NCBI GenBank assembly: GCA_945957245.1
Contig: CAMFLD010000142.1
Span: 1 to 7,135 of the forward strand
DNA length: 7,135 nucleotides
Origin: an uncultured Flavobacterium sp.
GTDB lineage: Bacteria; Bacteroidota; Bacteroidia; Flavobacteriales; Flavobacteriaceae
Reading direction: 5' to 3'
Both the position numbers and the translations under genes were made by a program. Below, in pieces: positions 1 to 6,236 of the stretch; within the stretch, counting starts at the first letter, position 1; each line of letters opens with the position of its first letter. A model generated the notes under the pieces. That model was not told the origin of the DNA and searched no databases. It saw only the letters and a list, made by a program, of their open reading frames with translations.

Positions 1-336
1 ATCCAATGGTTGCTCCACTGCCTGCGGCTCTACTCCAAGATGGCGTAACAGGCTTATCATTTGGTAGGCATCCCCGGCATTACGGCTAAACCTATCCCAT
101 TTGGTAAAAAGAATAAGGTCAGAATGACCTCTTTGCTTCCGTAAATCAACCAACAGGTTTTGCCATGCTGGCCGCTTGAAAGTCTTTGCCGAATGATCTT
201 CAAAAATAACCTTTCGTATTTGAATATTATTGATGTTGCAATACCTGCGCAGCCTTTCTTCCTGGTCACGTTGAGAATAACCTTTGTCTGCCTGTTCATC
301 TGTACTCACCCTGATATAAAGGTCTGCAATTTTCAT
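1..336 (-). CDS. Serine recombinase (resolvase/invertase family), N-terminal part, runs off window
   Basis: Site-specific DNA recombinase. The 112 visible residues are the catalytic domain of the serine resolvase/integrase family. Residues 7-15 read YIRVSTDEQ, which places the nucleophilic serine at residue 11. KTFKRPAW at 51-58 carries the arginine equivalent to R45 of gamma-delta resolvase. FTKWDRFSRN at 77-86 contains the DR..R motif (D81, R82, R85), so all catalytic residues in view are intact. The frame is open to base 1, so the C-terminal part lies outside the window. The family is typically about 500 residues when it is a large serine recombinase, but the size here cannot be judged. 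The ATG lies only 5 bases after the stop of the preceding 64-residue gene, so the two are probably cotranscribed. It could be the element's integrase or an unrelated resolvase. The recombinase call itself is firm. Confidence 0.93.
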   Translation of the reverse strand, partial: MKIADLYIRVSTDEQADKGYSQRDQEERLRRYCNINNIQIRKVIFEDHSAKTFKRPAWQNLLVDLRKQRGHSDLILFTKWDRFSRNAGDAYQMISLLRHLGVEPQAVEQPLD

Positions 337-341
337 AGCTG

Positions 342-536
342 CTATTTATTGTCATTTGTTGCGGTTATGGCATCAGATTGCCTACTGCTGACATACTGCT
401 CCACGACGATATTTGCCATGCTGTACAAGAAGTCAAGTATAATCTGAGCTTCTTCCATATTGACGTAAATGCCATCTTTCTGTAATAGTTCTATCGCCTT
501 GTCAGGAGTTATTCTTATCAACACTTCATCTTCCAT
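342..536 (-). CDS. Small acidic protein of unknown function, 64 aa, upstream of recombinase
   Basis: Function unknown. The protein begins MEDEVLIRITPDKAIELLQK and continues with a second helix-forming stretch, EEAQIILDFLYSMANIVVEQY, at about residues 28-48 (quoted here in two parts: EEAQIILDFLYS and MANIVVEQY). Short helical proteins with a similar xITPxxAIxLLxxxG...EEAxxILDFLY pattern are familiar to me beside Bacteroidetes recombinase genes, but no function is established that I know of. An in-frame ATG exists 36 bases further upstream (base 572). I prefer the ATG at 536 because AAGGGAGGTG sits just before it, and because the upstream start would place the extra 12 residues across a hairpin. 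No membrane segment or signal peptide is visible. It is likely coupled to the recombinase that starts 5 bases beyond its stop. It may be an accessory or directionality factor, but that is only an inference from position. Confidence 0.72.
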   Translation of the reverse strand: MEDEVLIRITPDKAIELLQKDGIYVNMEEAQIILDFLYSMANIVVEQYVSSRQSDAITATNDNK

Positions 537-540
537 CTCA

Positions 541-550
541 CACCTCCCTT
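541..550 (-). promoter_or_regulatory. Strong Shine-Dalgarno sequence fixing the start at 536
   Basis: On the minus strand the sequence AAGGGAGGTG is followed by TGAG and then ATG. The GGAGG core is 6 bases from the start codon. This is an unusually good match for an organism group in which most genes, including the others in this window, have A-rich leaders without a clear ribosome binding site. It decides the start of the 64-residue gene. Confidence 0.7.
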
Positions 551-561
551 TTAGATAACGA

Positions 562-578
562 AAGCCCATCACGGGCTT
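562..578 (-). terminator. Small hairpin between two genes, possible weak terminator or attenuator
   Basis: A perfect 6-bp inverted repeat, AAGCCC and GGGCTT, surrounds a 5-base loop. It lies between the stop of the winged-helix gene and the Shine-Dalgarno sequence of the 64-residue gene. On the minus strand the stem is followed by TCGTTAT rather than a clean T-run, so it is at best a weak intrinsic terminator. It could instead reduce readthrough into the recombinase module or protect the mRNA. The stem is short enough to have arisen by chance. Confidence 0.3.
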
Positions 579-601
579 AGATTATTATTAAACGCTAAGT
601 T

Positions 602-895
602 TCAATCGCTTCTTTCGGCAAAGTAAATCTTGCTGCCTTTTGTACGATTAAATGAAGGTTCATACCTGATGTATCCATAACTGCTTAATTCTTTCACGCA
701 TTTATGGTAGGTTATAGCCGATGATAATTTCGCAATGTTCATAATCTCATGGCTAAATACCTGTATCGGATTAGTGAAACCTTTTTGCATCCGGTATTGT
801 AACAGGGCTGCATATACTCCAATATGGGTAATGCTGATGCGTGGATCAGTTCCTATGGCTTCAAAAAAATCCGATAAGTAACTTAACCTGTCCAT
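602..895 (-). CDS. Small winged-helix-like DNA-binding protein, probable transcriptional regulator
   Basis: A 97-residue protein. Residues 1-40 (YLSDFFEAIGTDPRISITHI and following) form helices that precede a helix-turn-helix-like stretch at about 46-76: a helix ending in HEIMNIAKLSS, a turn, then the candidate recognition helix AITYHKCVKELSSYGYI. This is followed by a beta-hairpin wing, IRYEPSFNRTKGSKIYF, at 76-92. The pattern matches small proteins often annotated as transcriptional regulators or helix-turn-helix proteins on Bacteroidetes mobile elements, and resembles the N-terminal domains of phage replisome organisers. The gene starts 13 bases after the stop of the preceding gene, with only a weak GGGC before the ATG, so it probably belongs to the same transcript. 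A role in controlling the element or in replication initiation is inferred from fold pattern and position. No target site was identified. Confidence 0.78.
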   Translation of the reverse strand: MDRLSYLSDFFEAIGTDPRISITHIGVYAALLQYRMQKGFTNPIQVFSHEIMNIAKLSSAITYHKCVKELSSYGYIRYEPSFNRTKGSKIYFAERSD

Positions 896-908
896 TGCCC
901 ATATCTTT

Positions 909-1961
909 TTAACCTACTTTGAGACCGTTCTTTTTAGAATGTTGCTGCTGTTGCTGTTCATTCACCTTGTGGGTTACCTTCATGGCATCCATTGTCTTAT
1001 TACCTAATGCCGTGTGTAGGGTTATCTTTCTGGAATGCTCGTCATAAATATTGACTGATTTAAACTGTGGATTTGCTTCAATGTAAAAGCGTTGTTCATT
1101 GCCATCCTTTATAAAACTCACAGAAATCTTTTCGCCATTCTTTAAAGCCTCTTTCAGTTTTTCCGTTTCGGCTGTATTCGTTAGCTCCCTCAAAGGAAGC
1201 TGTTGTAGTACCTTATCAAGATCATATCCGTAATCGGAATGAAATTGCTTGATACGAAAGTTGCCATGCTGGTCCTTATCGTTAAGGTCGAGCTGTAACC
1301 AGGTTCCGCCGTTCTGAATACACCGGCCAGACATTAGGTTATAGGCTTCCGAAGTATTGAGATTATGCTCGTGACGCATACTAAAGTATTGCTGGCGTTT
1401 TTCATCCGGTTTTGCTTCATTATACAAGGCCGTTTTATACCCTTCAAAATGGTATTGCCCGGATTGGTCTTTTACAAATGATAGCTGGTGATCTACTCTT
1501 TCCTTATCGTTGAGGTAATAGGAAACCGGAATGGAAAACTGTTGCTGTCCCTGCCTTATCTGTTCATTAATTTTTGCCGAAAGGTCAGGAAAGCCAGTGC
1601 GCTGCACCTGTTGGTGCAGTGCCTGGCTGTTTTGTTCTGTCTTCCTGTTATCCTGCCTAATCACAATTTGTTCCTTTACGGGTGTTATCAATAACCGTCG
1701 CAACAGCCTTATTAGCAGGTTAGGGTAAAGCTGCTTCTCCATGCGGCTGCGTTCCTGCCGCAACATCCTAAGCGCAAACCGTTCGTCCAGATCCTGCGTG
1801 CCTTTGTACTTTGCCGCTATACGTTCATAGTAATCCAGCTTTTCTTTTAGCAATGCTCTGTTCGATGACAGGTTAAAGGAGAATAGTTTGCTAAACCGTT
1901 CTTCCCTTGACCGCCATTGATTCAATTCCGCTTCCACTCTGTTCACAAGGCTGTTATTCAT
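909..1961 (-). CDS. DUF3945-like protein, second paralogue, 350 aa
   Basis: Function unknown. Residues about 114-312 form a domain shared with the gene at 2824-3981: HQQVQRTGF at its start, EAYNLMSGR (205-213), YGYDL (244-248), EANPQFK (295-301) and NIYD (304-307). This pattern recalls DUF3945-type proteins on Bacteroidetes conjugative elements. Compared with its paralogue it lacks about 10 residues just after EAYNLMxGR. The N-terminal 110 residues are different: charged and coiled-coil-like, then a leucine/arginine-rich helix, LYPNLLIRLLRRLLITPV, at about 78-95, which could be amphipathic and membrane- or partner-binding. The tail is basic with a run of five glutamines encoded by a CTG/TTG-rich tract on the plus strand (about 939-958). 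I chose the ATG at 1961. A GTG at 1985, 2 bases after the upstream stop, would add 8 residues but has no ribosome binding site. It probably acts in the cytoplasm, since no signal peptide is seen. Confidence 0.82.
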   Translation of the reverse strand: MNNSLVNRVEAELNQWRSREERFSKLFSFNLSSNRALLKEKLDYYERIAAKYKGTQDLDERFALRMLRQERSRMEKQLYPNLLIRLLRRLLITPVKEQIVIRQDNRKTEQNSQALHQQVQRTGFPDLSAKINEQIRQGQQQFSIPVSYYLNDKERVDHQLSFVKDQSGQYHFEGYKTALYNEAKPDEKRQQYFSMRHEHNLNTSEAYNLMSGRCIQNGGTWLQLDLNDKDQHGNFRIKQFHSDYGYDLDKVLQQLPLRELTNTAETEKLKEALKNGEKISVSFIKDGNEQRFYIEANPQFKSVNIYDEHSRKITLHTALGNKTMDAMKVTHKVNEQQQQQHSKKNGLKVG

Positions 1962-1987
1962 AACCTGACTTTTTAAAGGGTACACAA

Positions 1988-2737
1988 TTAAGGCATACTG
2001 TAAGTCACCAAATCATAAGCATAGGTGCTGCAATCGGCAGCATACTCCACATTGCCGCTCACAATAGCACCGCCTATATCACTTGTTACCGCAGCAATCC
2101 ATTTCACGATGTTCTTAAACTTAAAAGCTGCCACTGGAACCGGAGGAGGGAGCGTGTCTATCCAATAATAAATGGAGTAACGTGCTACCGATGCGGCTTT
2201 AAGTGCAATACCGCGTCCCTCAGGAGTAAGCATGTCATTCTGCATTATCCTGCGCTCATAGTCCATAATAGTGGCTTTAATGACCGGATAAGGACTTTCG
2301 TTGTCTGAAAGTCGCTTTATCAATTGCACCAGCGAATCCAGGGCAGCCTTTACCGGTTCTTCATAAGGACAATTCGCAATAAGGTTTTCAATGCTTTCAT
2401 TACTTTGCCGTACCGTCTGCTCCACTGTAATAAACAGCGATGGAGGTGGTTCAGGCCGTTGGTTCTCTCTGCAAAAACGGAGGATACATTGTGTTGATGC
2501 TTTTACATCCGGCTCATTGTTAGGCTGTTTGCATTCCTGCACATACGCAACGATCTCGTTATGCCAATAACCTATGCTGTCATAGGCGTTGTTGGGATTA
2601 TCTGGCATAACTGCGCCTGCACCTGATCGTAGCAGCACAGTTTTATTTTCTTCCTCGGTTACTGTTGCATTATTATCCTTTTTACATGCTGAAATACCGA
2701 TGATGAATACTAACAGCATTATTATTTGACTTTTCAT
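1988..2737 (-). CDS. Predicted lipoprotein of unknown function, 249 aa
   Basis: I do not recognise a functional family. The N-terminus has a lysine, a hydrophobic stretch (IIMLLVFIIG) and the lipobox I-S-A-C with the lipidated cysteine at residue 18, then KKD, so it should be a lipoprotein exported by Sec and anchored in an envelope membrane. A motif NPNNAYDSIGYWHN lies at 47-60; NPxD..G..HN-like motifs occur in other Bacteroidetes lipoproteins of unknown role. Five further cysteines (69, 84, 89, 123, 236) could form disulphides. ARYSIYYW at 185-192 and a small-residue, hydrophobic stretch with DIGGAIVSG at 220-228 follow. The ATG is preceded by an A-rich leader (ACAAAAAAGCAAAG) and an 86-base gap that holds no other gene and no clear promoter. 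It sits between two paralogous genes and ends 2 bases before the possible GTG start of the next. Surface or entry exclusion, or transfer-channel support, are guesses from context only. Confidence 0.82.
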   Translation of the reverse strand: MKSQIIMLLVFIIGISACKKDNNATVTEEENKTVLLRSGAGAVMPDNPNNAYDSIGYWHNEIVAYVQECKQPNNEPDVKASTQCILRFCRENQRPEPPPSLFITVEQTVRQSNESIENLIANCPYEEPVKAALDSLVQLIKRLSDNESPYPVIKATIMDYERRIMQNDMLTPEGRGIALKAASVARYSIYYWIDTLPPPVPVAAFKFKNIVKWIAAVTSDIGGAIVSGNVEYAADCSTYAYDLVTYSMP

Positions 2738-2823
2738 TTGACTTTGCTTTTTTGTTATAAATAGTTTCCCTTTTCACACATCCAACATCACGGCTACTTA
2801 TGGTAAGCTGGTCTGTCCAATTT

Positions 2824-3981
2824 TTAGCTGATGCTTTGCCTTTTCTTCTTTTTGTTAGATGTCTTCGGCATCTCAGGGCCATCATCTTCAGCAGGTGTCT
2901 GCTTTTCCTTTTTACCATCTTGTTTAACTGACTGGCCTTCCCCTTCAGATTGCTGTTCTTTTTTTGATTGCCGGTTATCCACCCTTTGCATACTGCTATC
3001 ATAAATGTTGATTGTCTTGAATTGAGGGTTTGCTTCTACGTATTGCTTATGGTCTGCACCGTTGATCTGAAACGTTGCAGATTGCAGGTTGCCCTTTTTG
3101 AGAGAATCCATCAGGTTAGCCTTGTATTCTTCATTGCTCAATTCTCTGATTGGATGCTTAGACAAGACAGCCTCCAGATCATAGCCATAGTTTTGATGGT
3201 AATGCTTCAACTTGAAGTTCCCGTTATCGTCACTTTGTTTAAAGTCCATCTGCACCCAGGCATTGTACACTTGTCCTTCCTTGTTGGTGAGATCTTTGTT
3301 GACCGACCTGCCTTCCATCAGGTTATAGGCTTCTTTCAGGGTAATGTTGTTGCCTTTATTGATGTAGAAGGTTTGATCCATTGTTTCAGCAGTGTTTTCC
3401 TTCTGTACATTCACCTGGTAGGAATTAAAGAAGTACATATCGCTTTGCTTGGATTGGCTGAAATTCAATGTTGCGTTTACTGTATCGTTGCCGTACTTGT
3501 TTTCGTAGGCCAACTTAAATTCCGGGTTCCCTTCCTGAATTTTTTGCTTCAGGTCATTTTCCAACCCTTCACCAAACCCCGTGTACTTTACTTGGTCACG
3601 CAGGTATTCAAAATTTTTCTGATTCATGACTTTTGAATTTTGATTGTTATTTAATTGTTCTCTTTCTAATCTTTCATATCGAACAGCAACCATCAGAGAA
3701 ACGTCAATGATGCCATCCCTTTCAATCATTAGCTTACTATCTTCCGCAGCTTCCTGCATTGTCCTGTACGCCGACCGTATTGACAAGAAGTTGTAAAAGT
3801 CTATGTCGGTTGACATTTCATAGCAGAACTCCCTGGCATCATATTCCGTAGAGAATGTGTATAGTTCTTCTTTACTGGCAGGTAAGCCATCATTGAGAAA
3901 CGCTACAAATTCTTCACCTTCCCAACGTTTATTTGTTAGGTATTCAAGGACTTCCTGATAATCGTCTTTCCTGATTTTCAT
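2824..3981 (-). CDS. DUF3945-like protein with extra N-terminal module, first paralogue, 385 aa
   Basis: Function unknown. Residues about 125-333 form the domain shared with the gene at 909-1961: LRDQVKYTGF at its start, EAYNLMEGR (217-225), YGYDL (265-269), EANPQFK (316-322) and NIYD (325-328). To my recollection, proteins of this DUF3945-like group on Bacteroidetes elements often begin at a methionine equivalent to M119 here (MNQKNFEYLRDQ). The first 118 residues are a separate acidic module (EVLEYLTNKRWEGEEF, FCYEMSTDIDFYNF, SIRSAYRTMQEA). They are joined by an asparagine/glutamine-rich linker, EQLNNNQNSKV, encoded by DNA that looks like an intergenic leader. The C-terminal 50 residues are low-complexity and highly charged, ending in a lysine cluster, which suits nucleic-acid contact. 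There is no signal peptide, so it is probably cytoplasmic. It starts 74 bases after traN and is probably in the same operon. Confidence 0.83.
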   Translation of the reverse strand: MKIRKDDYQEVLEYLTNKRWEGEEFVAFLNDGLPASKEELYTFSTEYDAREFCYEMSTDIDFYNFLSIRSAYRTMQEAAEDSKLMIERDGIIDVSLMVAVRYERLEREQLNNNQNSKVMNQKNFEYLRDQVKYTGFGEGLENDLKQKIQEGNPEFKLAYENKYGNDTVNATLNFSQSKQSDMYFFNSYQVNVQKENTAETMDQTFYINKGNNITLKEAYNLMEGRSVNKDLTNKEGQVYNAWVQMDFKQSDDNGNFKLKHYHQNYGYDLEAVLSKHPIRELSNEEYKANLMDSLKKGNLQSATFQINGADHKQYVEANPQFKTINIYDSSMQRVDNRQSKKEQQSEGEGQSVKQDGKKEKQTPAEDDGPEMPKTSNKKKKRQSIS

Positions 3982-4043
3982 AGTTCAATTTTTAAAGGAA
4001 ATAGATGCTGATTGAGATTTAATGGGAATGAAATGATTGGCTT

Positions 4044-4072
4044 CATTGCCGAATGCTAATCAATCGGCAATG
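4044..4072 (-). repeat. Perfect 9-bp inverted repeat over the traN stop codon
   Basis: CATTGCCGA at 4044-4052 and its exact complement TCGGCAATG at 4064-4072 enclose an 11-base loop that contains the traN stop codon. In the mRNA this would form a hairpin at the end of the traN coding region. No T-run follows on the minus strand, so it is not a classical terminator. It could mark an mRNA processing or attenuation point between the transfer genes and the accessory genes. One such repeat is close to chance expectation in a window of this size. Confidence 0.3.
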
Positions 4073-4898
4073 CCTTTATAATCTTCTTGTTCTTCACATG
4101 AAGCTCCAGATGCCGACCGCCATTTTTCTCCATTAATTGCACAGCGAGATATTTTTTATCAGGAATGGTGAACTTTGGTACAACAAACACAATTGTATTA
4201 TCCGACTGACCTGCAACCTTGCTGGTATTATCCTGCACAAGTACAGGTAATATTTCAATTTCCTGTGTTGCTGTCCTTTTGGATTTCTTCTGGTCACGGA
4301 TATAAAGCCTCAATTGATCAATATCATAGTTGATATTGGTTTGATTGGAAATATTGAAGCGAAGCAACATTATGTCCTCATGGATAAAGATTCCATTCAG
4401 CTTAAAGCGAATGCCGAAAGTTTTATCTTTTATACCTCTTGCCTTCGCTTTTGACTCCGCAGCCATCTTAGCAAAATGCTCCATTTGTTCCTGGTTAATG
4501 TTTTCTGAAGGAATGGAGATAGTATTTTGCCTGCCTACGCCTGTGAGAGCCAGGTTTAGCACTGACGGTTGGTTGTCATAATCAACGAGAAATGACGTGA
4601 GCTTGCCGTCAGCCGTAATGATGCTGATATTTGTTTGTGGAAAACTGTCCTTTGCAGCCTTTATCTGCAAAATGTTTTCTACACCTTTCGCTTTTTGCGC
4701 CAGTACATCCCTGCTTCCTATATCGACGCTAACGATAGCATAAGGGAAGATGATGTTGGTGGTTTTGGTGAAAGCAACTGTTACATGATACGTTTCGATT
4801 GCTTTGGTTTGCCAGGTTGTGTTTGTTTGGGCCTGAGCCTTGAAAATTGTAAATAGCAGGAAAATTCCTATTGCCATTACTACACTGATCTTTTTCAT
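4056..4898 (-). CDS. traN: Conjugative transposon protein TraN (VirB9-like)
   Basis: Periplasmic/outer-membrane-associated component of the mating-channel core; TraN of CTnDOT-type elements is the VirB9 counterpart. The 280-residue length fits the family. The signal peptide is clear: MKK, a hydrophobic core (about 5-19) and a likely cleavage after AQA at residue 23. Characteristic stretches follow: TYHVTVAFTKTTNIIFPYAI at 37-56, then SVDIGSRDVLAQKA and the NILQIKAAK strand at 75-83, typical of the family N-terminal domain. The C-terminal part contains GIRFKLNGIFIHEDIMLLRF (162-181) and NQTNINYDIDQLRLYIRD (185-202), which resemble the VirB9-like beta domain. It follows traM after a 28-base AT-rich gap with no clear ribosome binding site. 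No odd features are seen. The identification rests on motif recognition plus its position after traM, and is secure. Confidence 0.93.
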   Translation of the reverse strand: MKKISVVMAIGIFLLFTIFKAQAQTNTTWQTKAIETYHVTVAFTKTTNIIFPYAIVSVDIGSRDVLAQKAKGVENILQIKAAKDSFPQTNISIITADGKLTSFLVDYDNQPSVLNLALTGVGRQNTISIPSENINQEQMEHFAKMAAESKAKARGIKDKTFGIRFKLNGIFIHEDIMLLRFNISNQTNINYDIDQLRLYIRDQKKSKRTATQEIEILPVLVQDNTSKVAGQSDNTIVFVVPKFTIPDKKYLAVQLMEKNGGRHLELHVKNKKIIKALPID

Positions 4899-4926
4899 CT
4901 TTTGGAATTTTAAGTGATTGAAATAT

Positions 4927-6234
4927 TTAGTTGGATTGTTTTTGCTTTTCGTCTCGCAGAAGCACCTGATACCCTGCCTTCACAGTTACCTTGATTAGCT
5001 TTACTTTTCGGCTGAACAGCGTTTTTGCAGCTTCAATACCTGCGCTTGCTGCCTGTGCGCCCCACGACGGATCAAGGCTGGTTAGCCCAATTGTTTGCAT
5101 AGAACGGTCTGCCGACTGCTTTGCAACATCCCTTGTAATCGCTCCGGGAATATAAATGCCGTCCAGGCCATCCATGTCATATACCGATAATTCAACCGGG
5201 AATAAAGAATTACCAAAACGTACACTGTTAATCTTGATACTTAATCTCTCACCACGCAGCGAGGCTATTCCAAAGAGGAAATTGTCTTTCGGAATGCGAA
5301 TGCCATTTATGAAAACATCATTTACCAATCTCAATTTGACAGTTGAGCCATCTACGATAGTTTGAGTTTCGTGAATAACAGCCTGTATAGCATTCTGCGA
5401 ATCTTCAATAGCTGTCGCGCCGGTAAGTGAATAGAAGCCATTGGTTGTGTTGCCTGATGTATGCTCCATATCAAGCAGCGTGATACTATTGTCTTTCTTT
5501 TTCGATGATACCGCAAATACTTGTCCCCGGTTTGCTTCAGAAGTTTGTCTTAGTCGCTCCTGCACTCTTTCGGGATTTTGTACGTCCAATATCTTATCCA
5601 GCATACCATTCAATTGCTGCAATTCAGGATCTTCGCCATTAGACTGATTCATCATGTTCATCATTTGTTCCAGCCTTTCCACATCAGGAGAATTTATCGT
5701 GGCACTATTGCGGTTTCTTGATGAAGCGGGTTGGTACGTATCATACTCGTCATTGTCTGATGATGTCGGTACTGGCTTGTTCATCTCCCGATCCAGTTCT
5801 GCCAGCTTGCGGTAGATTTTATCAGTATTGGGGTCATTGTGTCCCCGGCTTCCCTGAAGTGATGTATTCAAACCTTTGGGACTGGCAGGCTGCTGAAAGG
5901 TATCTTCGTCATTCGACAGGTATTCATCGGTATCTGATAATCCAATATTCCTGTAATTGGGATCATTTTTTACCATTTCCTGAAATTTGATAGAATCCAG
6001 TTGAGCCTGATTGTAATAGCTCATTTTGTCCATCGGCTTGTCTTCTTTGAGATTGGCGTCCGGCAGGTTAATGTTAAATCCCTTCTTCGCAGATGCCTGG
6101 GCTTCCACCTTTTCAACCTTGCCACCGCCAAGTGCCCAAAAAATCATGGTCATAAAAGGCAATGCGAGAAGTGGTAATACCAATAAGAACCTGCGCTGCC
6201 TGATCTCCTTCGGAGTTTTTACTTGCTTTTCCAT
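4927..6234 (-). CDS. traM: Conjugative transposon protein TraM (VirB10-like)
   Basis: Bridge protein of the conjugative type IV secretion system, anchored in the inner membrane and reaching through the periplasm to the outer-membrane core. The 435-residue length is typical. A short basic cytoplasmic tail (KEIRQRRF) precedes one membrane segment at about 15-36. A long low-complexity, Asn/Asp/Ser-rich periplasmic linker follows (about 40-235), with the typical KKGFNINLPDANLKEDKPMDK-type opening at 50-70. The VirB10-like C-terminal domain spans about 280-428: AVIHETQTIVDGSTVKLRL (285-303), FINGIRIPKDNFLFG (308-322), MDGLDGIYIPG (354-364) and VKAGYQVLLRD (418-428). The ATG is 2 bases after the stop of the upstream traL-position gene, so translation is probably coupled. 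The segment after the linker also contains paired methionine-rich residues (QMMNMMNQ, 190-197), probably just part of the flexible region. Confidence 0.94.
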   Translation of the reverse strand: MEKQVKTPKEIRQRRFLLVLPLLALPFMTMIFWALGGGKVEKVEAQASAKKGFNINLPDANLKEDKPMDKMSYYNQAQLDSIKFQEMVKNDPNYRNIGLSDTDEYLSNDEDTFQQPASPKGLNTSLQGSRGHNDPNTDKIYRKLAELDREMNKPVPTSSDNDEYDTYQPASSRNRNSATINSPDVERLEQMMNMMNQSNGEDPELQQLNGMLDKILDVQNPERVQERLRQTSEANRGQVFAVSSKKKDNSITLLDMEHTSGNTTNGFYSLTGATAIEDSQNAIQAVIHETQTIVDGSTVKLRLVNDVFINGIRIPKDNFLFGIASLRGERLSIKINSVRFGNSLFPVELSVYDMDGLDGIYIPGAITRDVAKQSADRSMQTIGLTSLDPSWGAQAASAGIEAAKTLFSRKVKLIKVTVKAGYQVLLRDEKQKQSN

Positions 6235-6236
6235 TT

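Noticed and set aside
57..299. An 80-codon minus-strand frame within the left-end recombinase.
   Set aside because: It is in a different frame from the recombinase, whose catalytic motifs YIRVSTDEQ and FTKWDRFSRN read cleanly across the same bases.
939..958. CTG/TTG-rich trinucleotide tract considered as a tandem repeat or phase-variable site.
   Set aside because: It is a short, imperfect run that encodes glutamines in frame near the C-terminus. Changes in copy number would not shift the frame.
2738..2823. Possible promoter in the 86-base gap before the lipoprotein gene (minus-strand TTGGAC with a downstream TAAGTA).
   Set aside because: It does not match the Bacteroidetes TAnnTTTG consensus and the boxes are weak. 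I see no convincing promoter, and no other gene, in this gap.
2682..3002. A lysine/arginine-rich minus-strand frame running past the end of the first paralogue, considered as a frameshifted C-terminal extension.
   Set aside because: The in-frame end of the paralogue (a charged tail finishing in a lysine cluster and a TAA) looks natural. The alternative frame gives no recognisable domain, and no classic slippery site with a downstream structure was seen.
2968..3636. A 222-codon open frame on the plus strand, rich in hydrophobic residues.
   Set aside because: It lies wholly antisense to the well-supported paralogue at 2824-3981, has no family resemblance, and its hydrophobicity is what the complement of a lysine/asparagine-rich coding frame produces.
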